Shown here piece after piece: positions 1-8,957 of a DNA stretch of 64,000 nt (its first letter is position 1; every line of letters starts with the position of its first letter). A program made the position numbers and the translations under genes. Source of the DNA: Micromonospora sp. MA102 (lineage in GTDB: Bacteria > Actinomycetota > Actinomycetes > Mycobacteriales > Micromonosporaceae); NCBI RefSeq assembly GCF_025460765.1, contig NZ_JAMWEG010000002.1, forward strand, positions 124,001 to 188,000, in the 5' to 3' direction. The notes beneath the pieces are model-generated. The model saw nothing but the letters and a program-made list of their open reading frames with translations. It had not been told where the DNA came from and searched no databases.

Positions 1-1
1 C

Positions 2-712
2 CTGAGCTATTCCGGCGCGCTGGTGGCCAAGGTGGAGACCTGCGAGCGCCGGCCGGGCCTCGACTTCGCCCGCCGGTGCGACACGGTGTTCGGCACGGAC
101 GGGCGGTTCGAGCGGATCCAGCGGCGGATCAGCCGGGAGACGGTGGTGCCGTGGTTCCGCGACTGGGCCGGCATCGAACAGGAGGCTCGTGCCCTGCGCA
201 CCTTCGAACCGCTGTGTGTGCCCGGCCTGCTGCAGACCGAGGGCTACGCGCATGCCATCCACGCCGGCGGCGGCCTGTTCGGGGCGGACGAGATCGAGCG
301 ACAGGTGGCGACCCGGTTGGACCGGCAGGCAGTGCTCACCCGCGAGCGGCCACCACTGCTCAGCGTGGTCGTGGACGAGCATGTGCTGCGCCGCCGGATC
401 GGCGGGCCGGAGGTGATGCGTGAGCAGCTGCAGCACCTGGTGAAGCTGGGTGTCGCGCTGCCGCGGGTCCGAATCCACATCGTGCCCCTGTCGGCTGGCG
501 CGTACCCTGGGCTCGCCGGGCCCTTCGTGATCGCCACCTTGCCCGCCGGGGAGGACGTCATCTACCTGGAGGGGCAACGCCACGGCCAGGTCGTCGACCG
601 AACCGACTTCGTGCAGCAGATGGTCGAGGTGTGGGAGTCGATCCGGGGTGAGGCACTATCCCACCAGCAGTCCCTCGACCTGATGGCGGAAGTGGCGGAA
701 ACATGGACCTGA
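2..712 (+). CDS. Helix-turn-helix/DUF5753 regulator, 5' end cut off by window
   Basis: The frame is open from the first bases, so the N-terminal helix-turn-helix is mostly outside the window; only its tail (LSYSGALVAKVETCERRPG) is visible. The rest matches the DUF5753 ligand-binding-like domain of actinomycete XRE/Scr1-type regulators: WFRDWAGIEQEARALRTFEP, then VPGLLQTEGYA, and a C-terminal region with a VDRTDFVQQMVEVW-like helix. These proteins are paired with small DUF397 proteins, and one follows here with a 10-base overlap, which supports the call. The DNA target and ligand are unknown. An internal GTG at 23 is not the true start because homology continues upstream of it. Confidence 0.88.
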   Translation: MSYSGALVAKVETCERRPGLDFARRCDTVFGTDGRFERIQRRISRETVVPWFRDWAGIEQEARALRTFEPLCVPGLLQTEGYAHAIHAGGGLFGADEIERQVATRLDRQAVLTRERPPLLSVVVDEHVLRRRIGGPEVMREQLQHLVKLGVALPRVRIHIVPLSAGAYPGLAGPFVIATLPAGEDVIYLEGQRHGQVVDRTDFVQQMVEVWESIRGEALSHQQSLDLMAEVAETWT

Positions 713-894
713 CCGGCGCCCGGTGGCGCAAGAGCACCCGCAGCAGTGGCCAGGGAGGCAACTGCGTGGAGGTGGCCGGGAACCTTCCCGGCGTGGTCGC
801 CGTACGCGATTCCAAGGACCCGGCCGGTCCCGTGCTGACGTTCGGCCCGGGCGCGTGGCGCGCCTTCGTCGCGCGGGTCGCCGGCCGGCCGTAG
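703..894 (+). CDS. DUF397 domain protein
   Basis: A 63-residue protein with the diagnostic DUF397 pattern: LTGARWRKSTRSSGQGGNCVEVA near the N-terminus (W-RKSS-S-S--NCVEVA type), then VVAVRDSKDP and a C-terminal W-F segment. Start ATG at 703 lies inside the end of the DUF5753 gene, so the two are translationally coupled. DUF397 proteins act as partners of DUF5753 regulators in actinomycete development and toxin-antitoxin-like control. The specific role here is not deducible. Confidence 0.9.
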   Translation: MDLTGARWRKSTRSSGQGGNCVEVAGNLPGVVAVRDSKDPAGPVLTFGPGAWRAFVARVAGRP

Positions 895-1027
895 CGGCCC
901 GATCCCGTTCGCGGCCGCGGCCGCCCCGGCGGAAACCGTGGCGACACCGTCGGCCGCCCGTCGTAGGGTGACCGGCGGCCCTGTCGTACCCGAGCGGTAG
1001 GAAGGGCGACGTGGGCGGAGGACGGGG

Positions 1028-1831
1028 GTGGTCCACGTGACCGTGGCGGAACGGTCCGGCCGGGCACTGCCCCGGGTGCCGGCCCTGGCGGTGCTCTCCC
1101 ACCACCTGGTCGGCTACCGGCGCACCTGGCGGGCCGGCGTCTTCTCGTCCTTCCTGCTGCCGGTGCTCACCGTGCTCGGCTTCGGCGTCGGGGTCGGCGC
1201 CTATGTCGACCAGGGCGTGGGCGGGGTGCCCTACCTCGACTGGCTGGTGCCCGGCCTGATCGCCTCCACCGCCTTCCAGGTCGCGGTCGGCGAGTCGACC
1301 TGGCCGGTGCTCAGCAACTTCCGCTGGATCCGCACCTACCACGCGCAGGTCGCGGCGCCGCTGCGCACCGGCGACATCCTGGCCGGGCACCTCGCCTTCG
1401 TGCTGTTCCGGGTGCTCACCAGCGCGGTGGCGTTCCTGCTGGTGACGGCGCTGTTCGGGGCGCTGCGCTCGCCCTGGGCGGTGACGGTCCCGCTGGTGAG
1501 CGTGCTGCTGGGCCTGGCGGTGGCGGCGCCGACGTTCGCGTACGCCGCCGTGGTTCCGGGCGACAGCTACCTGGCGCTGCTGTTCCGCTTCGCGATCATC
1601 CCGATGGCCCTCTTCGCCGGGGTGTTCTTCCCGGTCGAGTCGCTGCCGGTCGGGCTGCGCCAGTTCGCCTACGCGACCCCGCTCTGGCACGGGGTGGACC
1701 TGTGCCGAGCCGCCACGCTCGGCGTCGCTCCGCAGTGGTCGGTGACCGGCCACCTGCTCTACCTCGCGGTCTGGGCCGGCGCGGGCTGGTGGCTGGCCCG
1801 GCGCGTGTTCCAGCGTCAGCTCGTCGTCTAG
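1028..1831 (+). CDS. ABC-2 type transporter permease (first of pair)
   Basis: A 267-residue integral membrane protein with about six hydrophobic segments, an ABC-2/NodJ-DrrB-like fold, and the typical late segment FAGVFFPVESLPVGLRQFAYATPLWHGVDL (FP-E-LP---R----TPL-H-V motif of exporter permeases). The GTG start follows GGAGG by about seven bases. It is separated by ten bases from a second permease, so the two likely form a heterodimeric membrane domain. No ATP-binding subunit gene is adjacent on either side, which is unusual. Substrate unknown; drug or lipid/polysaccharide export is the family norm. Confidence 0.85.
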   Translation: MVHVTVAERSGRALPRVPALAVLSHHLVGYRRTWRAGVFSSFLLPVLTVLGFGVGVGAYVDQGVGGVPYLDWLVPGLIASTAFQVAVGESTWPVLSNFRWIRTYHAQVAAPLRTGDILAGHLAFVLFRVLTSAVAFLLVTALFGALRSPWAVTVPLVSVLLGLAVAAPTFAYAAVVPGDSYLALLFRFAIIPMALFAGVFFPVESLPVGLRQFAYATPLWHGVDLCRAATLGVAPQWSVTGHLLYLAVWAGAGWWLARRVFQRQLVV

Positions 1832-1841
1832 GAAGGGTGTC

Positions 1842-2648
1842 GTGGTCGCTCTCGTCCTGCCCCGGCTGGTCAACCCGGCGGGGGCCCGCCGCTCGGCCTC
1901 GGTCGCCGAGCGCAACTTCACGGCCCTGCGCAGCGCGTACTGGCTGGTGCTGCTCTCCGGCTTCCTGGAGCCGGTGCTCTACCTCTTCTCGATCGGCGTC
2001 GGAGTGGGCGCGCTGGTCGGCGACCTGACCCTGACCGGCGGCCAGGTCGTCTCCTACGCGGCGTTCGTGGCCCCGGCCATGCTGGCCTCGTCGGCGATGA
2101 GCGGGGCGCTGTCGGAGACCACCTTCAACTTCTTCGGCAAGATGAAATACATGAAGCTGTACGACGGGGTCATCGCGACCCCGGTGCAGCCGTTCGAAAT
2201 CGCCCTCGGCGAGCTGGGCTGGGCCATGGTCCGGGGCAGCCTCTACTCGGCCGCCTTCCTGGTCCTCATGGTGGGGATGGACCTGACCACGGCCGGCCGG
2301 GCGCTGGCCGCGTTCCCGGCCGCGGTGCTGGTCGGCTTCGCCTTCGGCGCGCTCGGCATGACCGTCTCCACGCTGATGCGCAGCTGGCAGGATTTCGACC
2401 TCATGGGCTCGGCCCAGTTCACCCTGTTCCTCTTCTCCGGCACGTTCGTCCCGGCGGAGGCCTATCCCTCGGTGCTGCGCTGGGTCGTGGAGCTGACCCC
2501 GCTCTACCGGTCGGTGCACCTGATCCGGGGCATCTGCGTGGGCGGGTCCGGCTGGTCCTGGCTGCTCGACGTGGCCTACCTGGTGGCGCTGACCGTCGCG
2601 ATGCTGGCGTTGGCCTCCCGACGGATGAGCAGGTTGCTGTACAAGTGA
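1842..2648 (+). CDS. ABC-2 type transporter permease (second of pair)
   Basis: A 268-residue membrane protein of the same ABC-2/NodJ family as its upstream neighbour, with YWLVLLSGFLEPVLYLFSIGVGVG near the N-terminus and FSGTFVPAEAYPSVLRWVVELTPLYRSVHL late, matching the family's P-E-P--L-----LTPLY signature. The GTG start at 1842 is preceded by AGGAAGGG. It is probably co-transcribed with the gene ending at 1831. The ATPase must be supplied from elsewhere, or the pair is orphaned. Confidence 0.86.
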   Translation: MVALVLPRLVNPAGARRSASVAERNFTALRSAYWLVLLSGFLEPVLYLFSIGVGVGALVGDLTLTGGQVVSYAAFVAPAMLASSAMSGALSETTFNFFGKMKYMKLYDGVIATPVQPFEIALGELGWAMVRGSLYSAAFLVLMVGMDLTTAGRALAAFPAAVLVGFAFGALGMTVSTLMRSWQDFDLMGSAQFTLFLFSGTFVPAEAYPSVLRWVVELTPLYRSVHLIRGICVGGSGWSWLLDVAYLVALTVAMLALASRRMSRLLYK

Positions 2649-2711
2649 GGGGTTAACCGGCCCTCCCGCCGGGGCATGTCGTGGTGACGCACCGACGACG
2701 AGGGAGGGGCC

Positions 2712-3728
2712 ATGGCCGCCGACGAGTCTTCCGCCCGGCACGGGCGCGACCGCACCGGGCCGGTCGGCCCGGACGAGGGGCCGGACAGCCCCACCGACCT
2801 GCCCGCCACGGGGTGGGTGGCGACGCTCAAGCGCACCGTGCGCGAGTTCCAGGACGACAGCCTGACCGACTGGGCCGCTGCACTCACCTACTACGGGGTG
2901 CTGTCGATCTTCCCGGGTCTGCTGGTGCTGATCTCCCTGCTCGGCCTGCTCGGCGAGGAGGCCACCGAGGGGGTCAAGGACACCGTCAACCAGGCCGTGC
3001 CGGAGGAGAACATCCGGCAGATCGTGGAGACGGCGATCGAACAGGCCGGCGCCTCCGGCGGGCTGGCCAGCATCGCGGCGATCATCGGTCTGCTGGCCGC
3101 GTTCTGGTCGGCGTCCGGATACATCGCCGCCTTCATGCGCGCCTCGAACAGCATCTACGACGTGCCGGAGGGCCGGCCGATCTGGAAGACGCTGCCGATC
3201 CGGCTCGGTGTGACCGCGGTGATCGGCGTGATGCTGCTGGCCAGCGCGGTGATCGTGGTCTTCACGGGCGGTCTCGCCGAGCAGGTGGGCGACGCCATCG
3301 GGTTGGGCTCGACGGCCGTCACGGTGTGGAACATCCTGAAGTGGCCGGTGCTGCTCGTGCTGGTCAGCCTGATGTTCGCGATCCTCTACTGGGCCTCGCC
3401 CAACGCCCGGCACGGCGGCTTCCGCTGGGTCAGCCCCGGCGGGATCCTGGCCGTGGTGATCTGGCTGGTGGTCTCCGGGCTGTTCGCCCTCTACGTCAGC
3501 AACTTCGGCTCGTACAACAAGACCTACGGCGCCGTGGCCGGCGTCATCATCTTCCTGGTGTGGCTCTGGCTGAGCAACATCGCCATCCTGCTCGGCGCGG
3601 AGTTCGACGCCGAGCTGGAGCGCAGCCGCGCCATCGAGGCCGGGCACCCGGCCGACGAGGAGCCGTACGTCGAGCTGCGCGACGACCGCAAGCTCAGGAA
3701 GAAGCGCAACGCCGCCACCCGGCGCTGA
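2712..3728 (+). CDS. YihY/BrkB family inner-membrane protein
   Basis: A 338-residue protein with a hydrophilic N-terminal tail of about 45 residues, then the BrkB/YihY core. It shows the family opening DDSLTDWAAALTYYGVLSIFPGLLVLISLLG, the mid motif SASGYIAAFMRASNSIYDVPEGRPIWKTLPIRL, and LLGAEFDAELER before a charged C-terminus. Six transmembrane helices are expected and seen. The family was once called ribonuclease BN but is now regarded as membrane proteins of uncertain, possibly transport, function. RBS GAGGGAGGGGCC precedes ATG 2712. A strong terminator follows. Confidence 0.9.
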   Translation: MAADESSARHGRDRTGPVGPDEGPDSPTDLPATGWVATLKRTVREFQDDSLTDWAAALTYYGVLSIFPGLLVLISLLGLLGEEATEGVKDTVNQAVPEENIRQIVETAIEQAGASGGLASIAAIIGLLAAFWSASGYIAAFMRASNSIYDVPEGRPIWKTLPIRLGVTAVIGVMLLASAVIVVFTGGLAEQVGDAIGLGSTAVTVWNILKWPVLLVLVSLMFAILYWASPNARHGGFRWVSPGGILAVVIWLVVSGLFALYVSNFGSYNKTYGAVAGVIIFLVWLWLSNIAILLGAEFDAELERSRAIEAGHPADEEPYVELRDDRKLRKKRNAATRR

Positions 3729-3743
3729 GCAGCGGGCGACACC

Positions 3744-3785
3744 GGCCGCCCCCACCGCGCTCGACGCGGCGGGGGCGGCCGCTTT
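3744..3785 (+). terminator. Rho-independent-like terminator after the BrkB gene
   Basis: GGCCGCCCC at 3744 pairs with GGGGCGGCC ending at 3780, with further internal CCGCG/CGCGG pairing, and is followed by GCTTTTC. It closes the BrkB transcription unit and insulates it from the ROK promoter just downstream. Confidence 0.8.
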
Positions 3786-3802
3786 TCATGATCCACTCCC
3801 TG

Positions 3803-3878
3803 CTTTTGCTCAGATGGACAAAACTTTCGACCGGATGTGCCGAAGCTATGGACACGTGACCTGGAACGCTCCTACTGT
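3803..3878 (+). promoter_or_regulatory. ROK-gene promoter with AT-rich palindromic operator (site A)
   Basis: CTTTTGCTC and GGACAAAAC form an imperfect inverted repeat at 3803-3824. Downstream lies GAAGCTATGGACA (3842-3854), identical to a 13-mer in the promoter at 13084-13096 and at the same distance from the palindrome. TGGACA at 3849-3854 is a plausible -35, with TACTGT at 3873-3878 as -10 (18-base spacer). The operator sits upstream of the ROK regulator at 3941, suggesting autoregulation. The regulator-operator pairing is inferred. Confidence 0.6.
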
Positions 3879-3940
3879 GTCGGACACGACACATCGCCGT
3901 TGCGCCGATGTGAACGACTCCGATGCGGAGGTGAGTCCCG

Positions 3941-5119
3941 GTGCGGACGGTCGACCCCCTGCACGTGCAGCTCCTGCGAACGCTCCGGGACGATGGCGCC
4001 GTCTCCCGCGCCGAGCTGGGTGACCGGCTCCAGATGCCCCGCCCGCGCCTGCTCGCCGAGCTGGAGCGGCTGGTCAACCTCGGCTACGTGGCCGAGGCCG
4101 GGCTGGCCGCGTCCCGGGGCGGCCGCCGGTCCACGCTGGTCGAGCTGAGCCCGCACCTGCGCTTCGCCGCGGTCGACCTGGGCGCCAGCTCGATCGACGT
4201 CGAGGTGGTGAACGGCCGGCTGGAGCCGGTGGCCGCCTACGCCGAGCCCGCCGACATCCGCTCCGGCCCCAAGGTGACCCTCCAGCGGGTCAACGAGCTG
4301 CTGCACAAGGCGAGAGTGGACGGCGCATACGAGCGGCTCGACGCCATCGGCATCGGTGTGCCGGGTCCGGTGAGCTTCCGGGACGGGGTGCCCGTCTCGC
4401 CGCCGATCATGCCGGGCTGGGACCGCTTCCCCGTGCGTGAGCTGCTCACCCGCGAGCACGGCTGCCCGGCGGTGGTCGACAACGACGTCAACATCATGGC
4501 CATCGGCGAGCGGCACGGCGGCGTCGCCCACTCGGTGGACGACTTCCTGTTCATCAAGATCGGCACCGGCGTCGGCTGCGGCATCTACCTCAACGGCGAG
4601 GTCTACCGGGGCACCGACGGGTGCGCCGGCGACATCGGCCACATCCAGGTCGACCCGAACGGTCCGATGTGCTCCTGCGGCAACCTCGGCTGCCTGGAGG
4701 CGGTGTTCAGCGGGGCCGCGCTGGCCCGGGCGGCCACCACCGCGGCCCGCACCGAGGTGTCACCCGCGCTCGTCGAGCGGCTCGCCGCCCGCGGCGCGGT
4801 GACCGCGCTGGACGTCGCGCAGGGGGCCGTCGAGGGGGACGTCACCTGCATCCAGCTCATCCGTGACGGGGGCCGGCGGGTCGGCAGCGTGCTGGCCGGC
4901 CTGGTCAGCTTCACCAACCCGTCGATGATCGTGATCGGTGGCGGGCTCGCCCAGCTCGGCCACATCCTGCTCGCCGAGATCCGCAGCGTGGTCTACCGCC
5001 GCTCGCTGCCACTGGCCACCGGCAACCTGCCGGTCGTCCTCTCCGAGCTGGGTCCCCGCGCCGGCGTCGCCGGCGCCGCGGTGCTCGCCAGCGACCTCGC
5101 CTTCGGCGAAGCCGCATGA
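3941..5119 (+). CDS. ROK family transcriptional regulator (sugar-responsive)
   Basis: A 392-residue protein with an N-terminal winged helix (residues about 8-60: LLRTLRDDGAVSRAELGDRLQMPRPRLLAELERL) and a ROK sugar-kinase-like domain. The ROK zinc motif is intact: GHIQ, then CSCGNLGCLEAV around residue 243. AVVDNDVNIMAIGE and FIKIGTGVGCGIY are the sugar and ATP-fold motifs. The GTG start is preceded by GGAGGTGAGTCCC. It overlaps the importer ATPase gene by four bases, so it likely controls that operon. ROK repressors sense sugars or sugar phosphates; the effector here is unknown. A paralogue lies at 20146-21330. Confidence 0.93.
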   Translation: MRTVDPLHVQLLRTLRDDGAVSRAELGDRLQMPRPRLLAELERLVNLGYVAEAGLAASRGGRRSTLVELSPHLRFAAVDLGASSIDVEVVNGRLEPVAAYAEPADIRSGPKVTLQRVNELLHKARVDGAYERLDAIGIGVPGPVSFRDGVPVSPPIMPGWDRFPVRELLTREHGCPAVVDNDVNIMAIGERHGGVAHSVDDFLFIKIGTGVGCGIYLNGEVYRGTDGCAGDIGHIQVDPNGPMCSCGNLGCLEAVFSGAALARAATTAARTEVSPALVERLAARGAVTALDVAQGAVEGDVTCIQLIRDGGRRVGSVLAGLVSFTNPSMIVIGGGLAQLGHILLAEIRSVVYRRSLPLATGNLPVVLSELGPRAGVAGAAVLASDLAFGEAA

Positions 5120-6696
5120 ACGAGGAGGCCCAGGTGACGAACGAACCGCTGGTCGAGGCGCCCGCCGACACCGTCGCGGGCGAGGTGGTGCTGCGCCTCA
5201 CCGACGTGGTCAAGACCTTCCCCGGCGTACGCGCGCTGGACGGCGTCCAGCTGGAGGTGCGGGCCGGCGAGGTGCACTGCCTGCTCGGGCAGAACGGCGC
5301 CGGCAAGTCGACCCTCATCAAGGTGCTCGCCGGTGTGCACCGGCCGGACTCCGGCGAGGTGGTGTGGCGCGGCGAGCCGGCGGCCTTCGCCAACCCGCAG
5401 GCCGCCATGCGGGCCGGGATCGCCACCATCTACCAGGAACTCGACCTGGTCGAGGACCTGTCGGTGGCGGAGAACGCCTTCCTCGGCCACGAGCCCCGCC
5501 GGCTCGGCTTCGTCCGGCGCGGGCACATGGCCCGGCGGACCCGGCAGATCCTGGCCCGGCTCGGCCACCCGGAGATCCCGCCCGGCCGGCTGGTCCGCCA
5601 CCTGCCGGCCGCCGGCAAGCAGATCGTCAGCATGGCCCGGGCGCTCTCCCACGAGGCCCGACTGATCATCATGGACGAACCGAGCGCGGTGCTCGCCCAC
5701 GACGAGGTGGGCAACCTGTTCCGCATCATCCGGGAACTCACCGCGCAGGGCATCGCGGTCATCTACATCTCCCACCGGCTGGAGGAGATCCGCGAGATCG
5801 GCGACCGGGTCACCGTACTCAAGGACGGCCGGACCACCGCGGCGAACCTGCCGGCCCGCGAGACGCCGACCCGCGACCTGGTCGCCCGGATGACCGGCCG
5901 GACCATCGAGTACGTCTTCCCGGACCGCCCCGCCGACGACACCGCCGGCGCGGAGCTGCTGCGGGTGGAGGGGCTGACCCGGCAGGGCGAGTTCGCCGAC
6001 GTCTCGCTCGACGTGCGGGCCGGGGAGATCGTCGGCATCGCCGGGCTGGTCGGCTCGGGCCGCTCGGAGCTGCTGGAGACGATCTACGGGGCCCGCCGCG
6101 CGGAGGCCGGCACGGTCCGGATGGGCGGCCGGACGCTGCGCCCGGGCAGCGTCGGCGCGGCGGTGAAGGCCGGCATGGGCATGGCCCCCGAGGAGCGCAA
6201 GAGCCAGGCGCTGCTGCTCGGCGAACCGATCTACCGCAACGTCACGCTGGCCACCTTCGGCCGGTACGCGCGCCTCGGCTTCACCGACGCCGGGCGGGAA
6301 CGGGCCGCCGCGGACCGGATCGCCACCTCGCTGGAGCTGCGCCCCCGGGACGTGCGCCGGCCGGTGCGCACGCTGTCCGGCGGCAACCAGCAGAAGGTGG
6401 TGGTCGGCCGGTGGCTGCTCGGGGACACCCGGCTGCTGCTGCTCGACGAGCCGACCCGGGGCGTGGACGTGGGCGCCCGGGCCGAGCTCTACCAGGTGAT
6501 CCGGGAACTCGCCGCGCGGGGCGTCGGGGTGCTGCTGGTCTCCAGCGAGGTGCCCGAGGTGCTCGGCCTGGCCGACCGGGTGCTGGTGATGCGGGAGGGC
6601 CGGGTGGTCCGCGAGGCCCCGGCCGGCGAACTCGACGAGAACACCGTGCTCGACCTCGTCATGGCGGGGTCCCTCATGGAAGGCGCGCCAGCATGA
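5116..6696 (+). CDS. Sugar ABC importer ATPase, RbsA/MglA type
   Basis: A 526-residue protein with two ABC domains in tandem, as in RbsA/MglA/XylG. The first has Walker A GQNGAGKSTLIK, the signature region LPAAGKQIVSMARAL and Walker B LIIMDEPSAVLAHDE. The second has a degenerate Walker A (GLVGSGRSELLE), the signature LSGGNQQKVVVGRWL and LLLLDEPTRGVDVGA, matching the family's normal asymmetry. ATG 5116 overlaps the ROK stop; GTG 5134, just after GAGGAGGCCCAG, is an equally good start. It energises uptake with the permease at 6693 and the binding protein at 7894. Confidence 0.95.
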   Translation: MNEEAQVTNEPLVEAPADTVAGEVVLRLTDVVKTFPGVRALDGVQLEVRAGEVHCLLGQNGAGKSTLIKVLAGVHRPDSGEVVWRGEPAAFANPQAAMRAGIATIYQELDLVEDLSVAENAFLGHEPRRLGFVRRGHMARRTRQILARLGHPEIPPGRLVRHLPAAGKQIVSMARALSHEARLIIMDEPSAVLAHDEVGNLFRIIRELTAQGIAVIYISHRLEEIREIGDRVTVLKDGRTTAANLPARETPTRDLVARMTGRTIEYVFPDRPADDTAGAELLRVEGLTRQGEFADVSLDVRAGEIVGIAGLVGSGRSELLETIYGARRAEAGTVRMGGRTLRPGSVGAAVKAGMGMAPEERKSQALLLGEPIYRNVTLATFGRYARLGFTDAGRERAAADRIATSLELRPRDVRRPVRTLSGGNQQKVVVGRWLLGDTRLLLLDEPTRGVDVGARAELYQVIRELAARGVGVLLVSSEVPEVLGLADRVLVMREGRVVREAPAGELDENTVLDLVMAGSLMEGAPA

Positions 6697-7802
6697 GCGA
6701 CACGACACCCACGGCGGCGCCGGAGCGGGCGGCCGAACTGCCGGCCCAGTCGCCGCCGGTCGACCCGACCGAGACCGCGAAGGCCGACGCGTCGGCCCGG
6801 CTCTCCTGGTGGCGCGGCGACGGCGGGGAGGGCGCCAAGCGCAACCTCGGCCTGCTGGCGACCCTGGTGGTGCTGGTGGTCATCGGCATCCTGACCCGCC
6901 CCGACCTCTACGGCGACGCGAGCTGGGTGTGGGGCAACACGCTCACCATCCTCAAGCTCGCCTCGGTGGTCGGCGTGGTCACGGTGGGCATGACCTTCGT
7001 GATCATCGGCGGCGGCATCGACCTCTCGGTCGGCGCGATCGTCGCGCTCGCGGGGGTCTGGTGCACCACGGTCGCCACCCAGAGCTACGGCGCCGGCGGC
7101 ATGATCTTCAGCGCGCTCACCGTCGGCGTGGCCGTCGGGGTGGTCAACGGCCTGCTCATCTCGTACGGGCGCCTGGTGCCGTTCATCGCCACGCTGGCCA
7201 TGATGGTCGCCGCGCGCGGCCTGGCCGCCGAGATCTCCGACAAGCAGACCCAGGTCTCCAACGACAGCTTCATCAACGGCATCGCCACCGTGAAGCTGCT
7301 CGGCATCCCGCTGCTGGTCTACATCCTCGCCGCGGTGGTCGCGGCCGGCTGGGTGCTGCTCAACCGGACCACCTTCGGCCGCCGCACGGTGGCCGTCGGC
7401 GGCAACCCCGAGGCGGCCCGGCTCGCCGGCATCAACGTCCGCCGGCACACCGTGCTGCTCTACGCGCTCTCCGGCCTCTGCTGCGGCATCGCCGCCGTCA
7501 TGCTGACCGCGCAGGCCACCTCCGCCCAGGCGGCGATGGCCAACCTCTACGAGCTGGACGCGATCGCCGCCGCGATCATCGGCGGCACGCTGCTCAGCGG
7601 CGGGCGGGGCACCATCATCGGCTCCCTGCTCGGCGTGATCATCTTCTCCACGATCACCAACCTCTTCGCCATCAACGGCCTCTCCACCGAGGCCCAGAAC
7701 ATGGTCAAGGGCGGCATCATCGTCGCGGCCGTCCTGGTCCAGCAGGTGCAGTTCCGCAGCCTCTCCCAGTTCCTCGCCCGCAACCGCGCCACCACCACCT
7801 GA
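6693..7802 (+). CDS. Sugar ABC importer permease, RbsC type
   Basis: A 369-residue protein with a cytoplasmic N-terminal tail of about 50 residues, then eight to ten transmembrane segments. It contains the RbsC hallmarks VGMTFVIIGGGIDLSVGAIVALAG, VPFIATLAMMVAARGLA, TTFGRRTVAVGGNPEAARLAGI (the EAA-like coupling loop) and IGGTLLSGGRGTIIGSLLG. ATG 6693 overlaps the ATPase stop (ATGA), indicating tight coupling. It forms the membrane pore of the ribose-family importer. Substrate cannot be read from the permease. Confidence 0.95.
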   Translation: MSDTTPTAAPERAAELPAQSPPVDPTETAKADASARLSWWRGDGGEGAKRNLGLLATLVVLVVIGILTRPDLYGDASWVWGNTLTILKLASVVGVVTVGMTFVIIGGGIDLSVGAIVALAGVWCTTVATQSYGAGGMIFSALTVGVAVGVVNGLLISYGRLVPFIATLAMMVAARGLAAEISDKQTQVSNDSFINGIATVKLLGIPLLVYILAAVVAAGWVLLNRTTFGRRTVAVGGNPEAARLAGINVRRHTVLLYALSGLCCGIAAVMLTAQATSAQAAMANLYELDAIAAAIIGGTLLSGGRGTIIGSLLGVIIFSTITNLFAINGLSTEAQNMVKGGIIVAAVLVQQVQFRSLSQFLARNRATTT

Positions 7803-7893
7803 TCCCATCGCGTCCGCCAGGCCGCCGTCACCCGACGGTGGTCCGGCCCGCCGCACCCGAAAACACCCCACCACCTCATTTCAGGAGGCCGTC

Positions 7894-8937
7894 ATGACAA
7901 GTGACCTGTCGCGCCGCCGGCTGCTCTTCGGCGGCGCCGCGCTCTCCGCCGGTGTGCTGCTCGCCGGCTGCACCAGCAACGAGAAGACCCCGACCGAGGC
8001 GCAGACCAAGGCCGCGGCCGCCGGCGCCAACAGCGAGCCGGGCAAGAAGGTGACCATCGGCTTCTCCGCCCCGGCCGCCGACCACGGCTGGATCGCCGCC
8101 ATCACCAACAACGCCAAGGCCCAGGCCGGGGCGTACTCGGACGTGGAGCTCAAGAGCGTGGAGGCCGGCGCGGACGCGGCGGCCCAGCGCGCGGCGCTGT
8201 CCACCCTGATCTCCCAGAAGCCCGACGTGATCGTGCTGCTGCCCCACGACGGCAAGGAGCTGAACGCGTTCGGCCTGGAGGCCATGAAGGCCGGCATCCC
8301 GGTGGTCAACCTCGACCGGGCCTTCCCGGACGCGCGGGCCTACCGGCTCCAGATCAAGGGCGACAACTACGGCATGGGGGTGGCCGCGGCCACCTACATC
8401 GCCGATCAGCTCAAGGCCAAGGGCGTCAGCAACCCGGTCATCGGCGAGATCCCCGGCATCGACTCGCTGGAGCTGACCCAGGAACGCTCCAAGGGCTTCG
8501 CCGACACGCTGGCCTCGCTCGGCCTCAAGGTGGCCAACCGCCGCCCGGCCGAGTTCACCGCCGACTCGGGCCAGCAGGCCGCCACCGGCCTCTTCCAGGC
8601 GCTCCCCAAGATCGACGCGCTCTGGAACCACGACGACGACCAGGGCATCGGCGTCCTCGCCGCGGTCAACCAGGCCAACCGCAAGGAGTTCTTCATGGTC
8701 GGCGGCGCCGGCTCGAAGAAGGCCATGGAGGACATCGCGGCCGACAACACGGTGCTGAAGGCCACCGTCACCTACAGCCCGTCGATGGCCTCCTCGGCCA
8801 TCACCCTGGCCCGCCTGATCGGCCAGGGCAAGGGCATGTCCGACCTGGTCGAACTCCAGGTACCGAAGGAGATCGTGCTCGCCTCCGAGACGATCACCAA
8901 GGAGAACGCGAGCAGCTACCTGAAGCTCGGGTTCTGA
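7894..8937 (+). CDS. Tat-exported sugar-binding lipoprotein, RbsB type
   Basis: A 347-residue periplasmic-binding-protein-like domain of the RbsB/type-I family. The N-terminus has a twin-arginine stretch ([16 protein letters not shown]) and lipobox LAGC, so it is probably exported by Tat and anchored by lipid at Cys29. The body has [54 protein letters not shown] and [15 protein letters not shown], as in ribose, xylose and inositol receptors. RBS CAGGAGG. It is the solute receptor of the importer encoded just upstream. Confidence 0.94.
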   Translation: MTSDLSRRRLLFGGAALSAGVLLAGCTSNEKTPTEAQTKAAAAGANSEPGKKVTIGFSAPAADHGWIAAITNNAKAQAGAYSDVELKSVEAGADAAAQRAALSTLISQKPDVIVLLPHDGKELNAFGLEAMKAGIPVVNLDRAFPDARAYRLQIKGDNYGMGVAAATYIADQLKAKGVSNPVIGEIPGIDSLELTQERSKGFADTLASLGLKVANRRPAEFTADSGQQAATGLFQALPKIDALWNHDDDQGIGVLAAVNQANRKEFFMVGGAGSKKAMEDIAADNTVLKATVTYSPSMASSAITLARLIGQGKGMSDLVELQVPKEIVLASETITKENASSYLKLGF

Positions 8938-8957
8938 CACACGGGGGGAGACCCACC

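Noticed and set aside
1596-3755. Long minus-strand frames rich in Arg, Gly, His and Gln, here and opposite most genes (for example 4993-6708, 15914-19093, 53194-55230)
   Set aside because: These are shadows of plus-strand genes in very GC-rich DNA. They show low-complexity composition, no domains, and the opposite strand carries recognised proteins.
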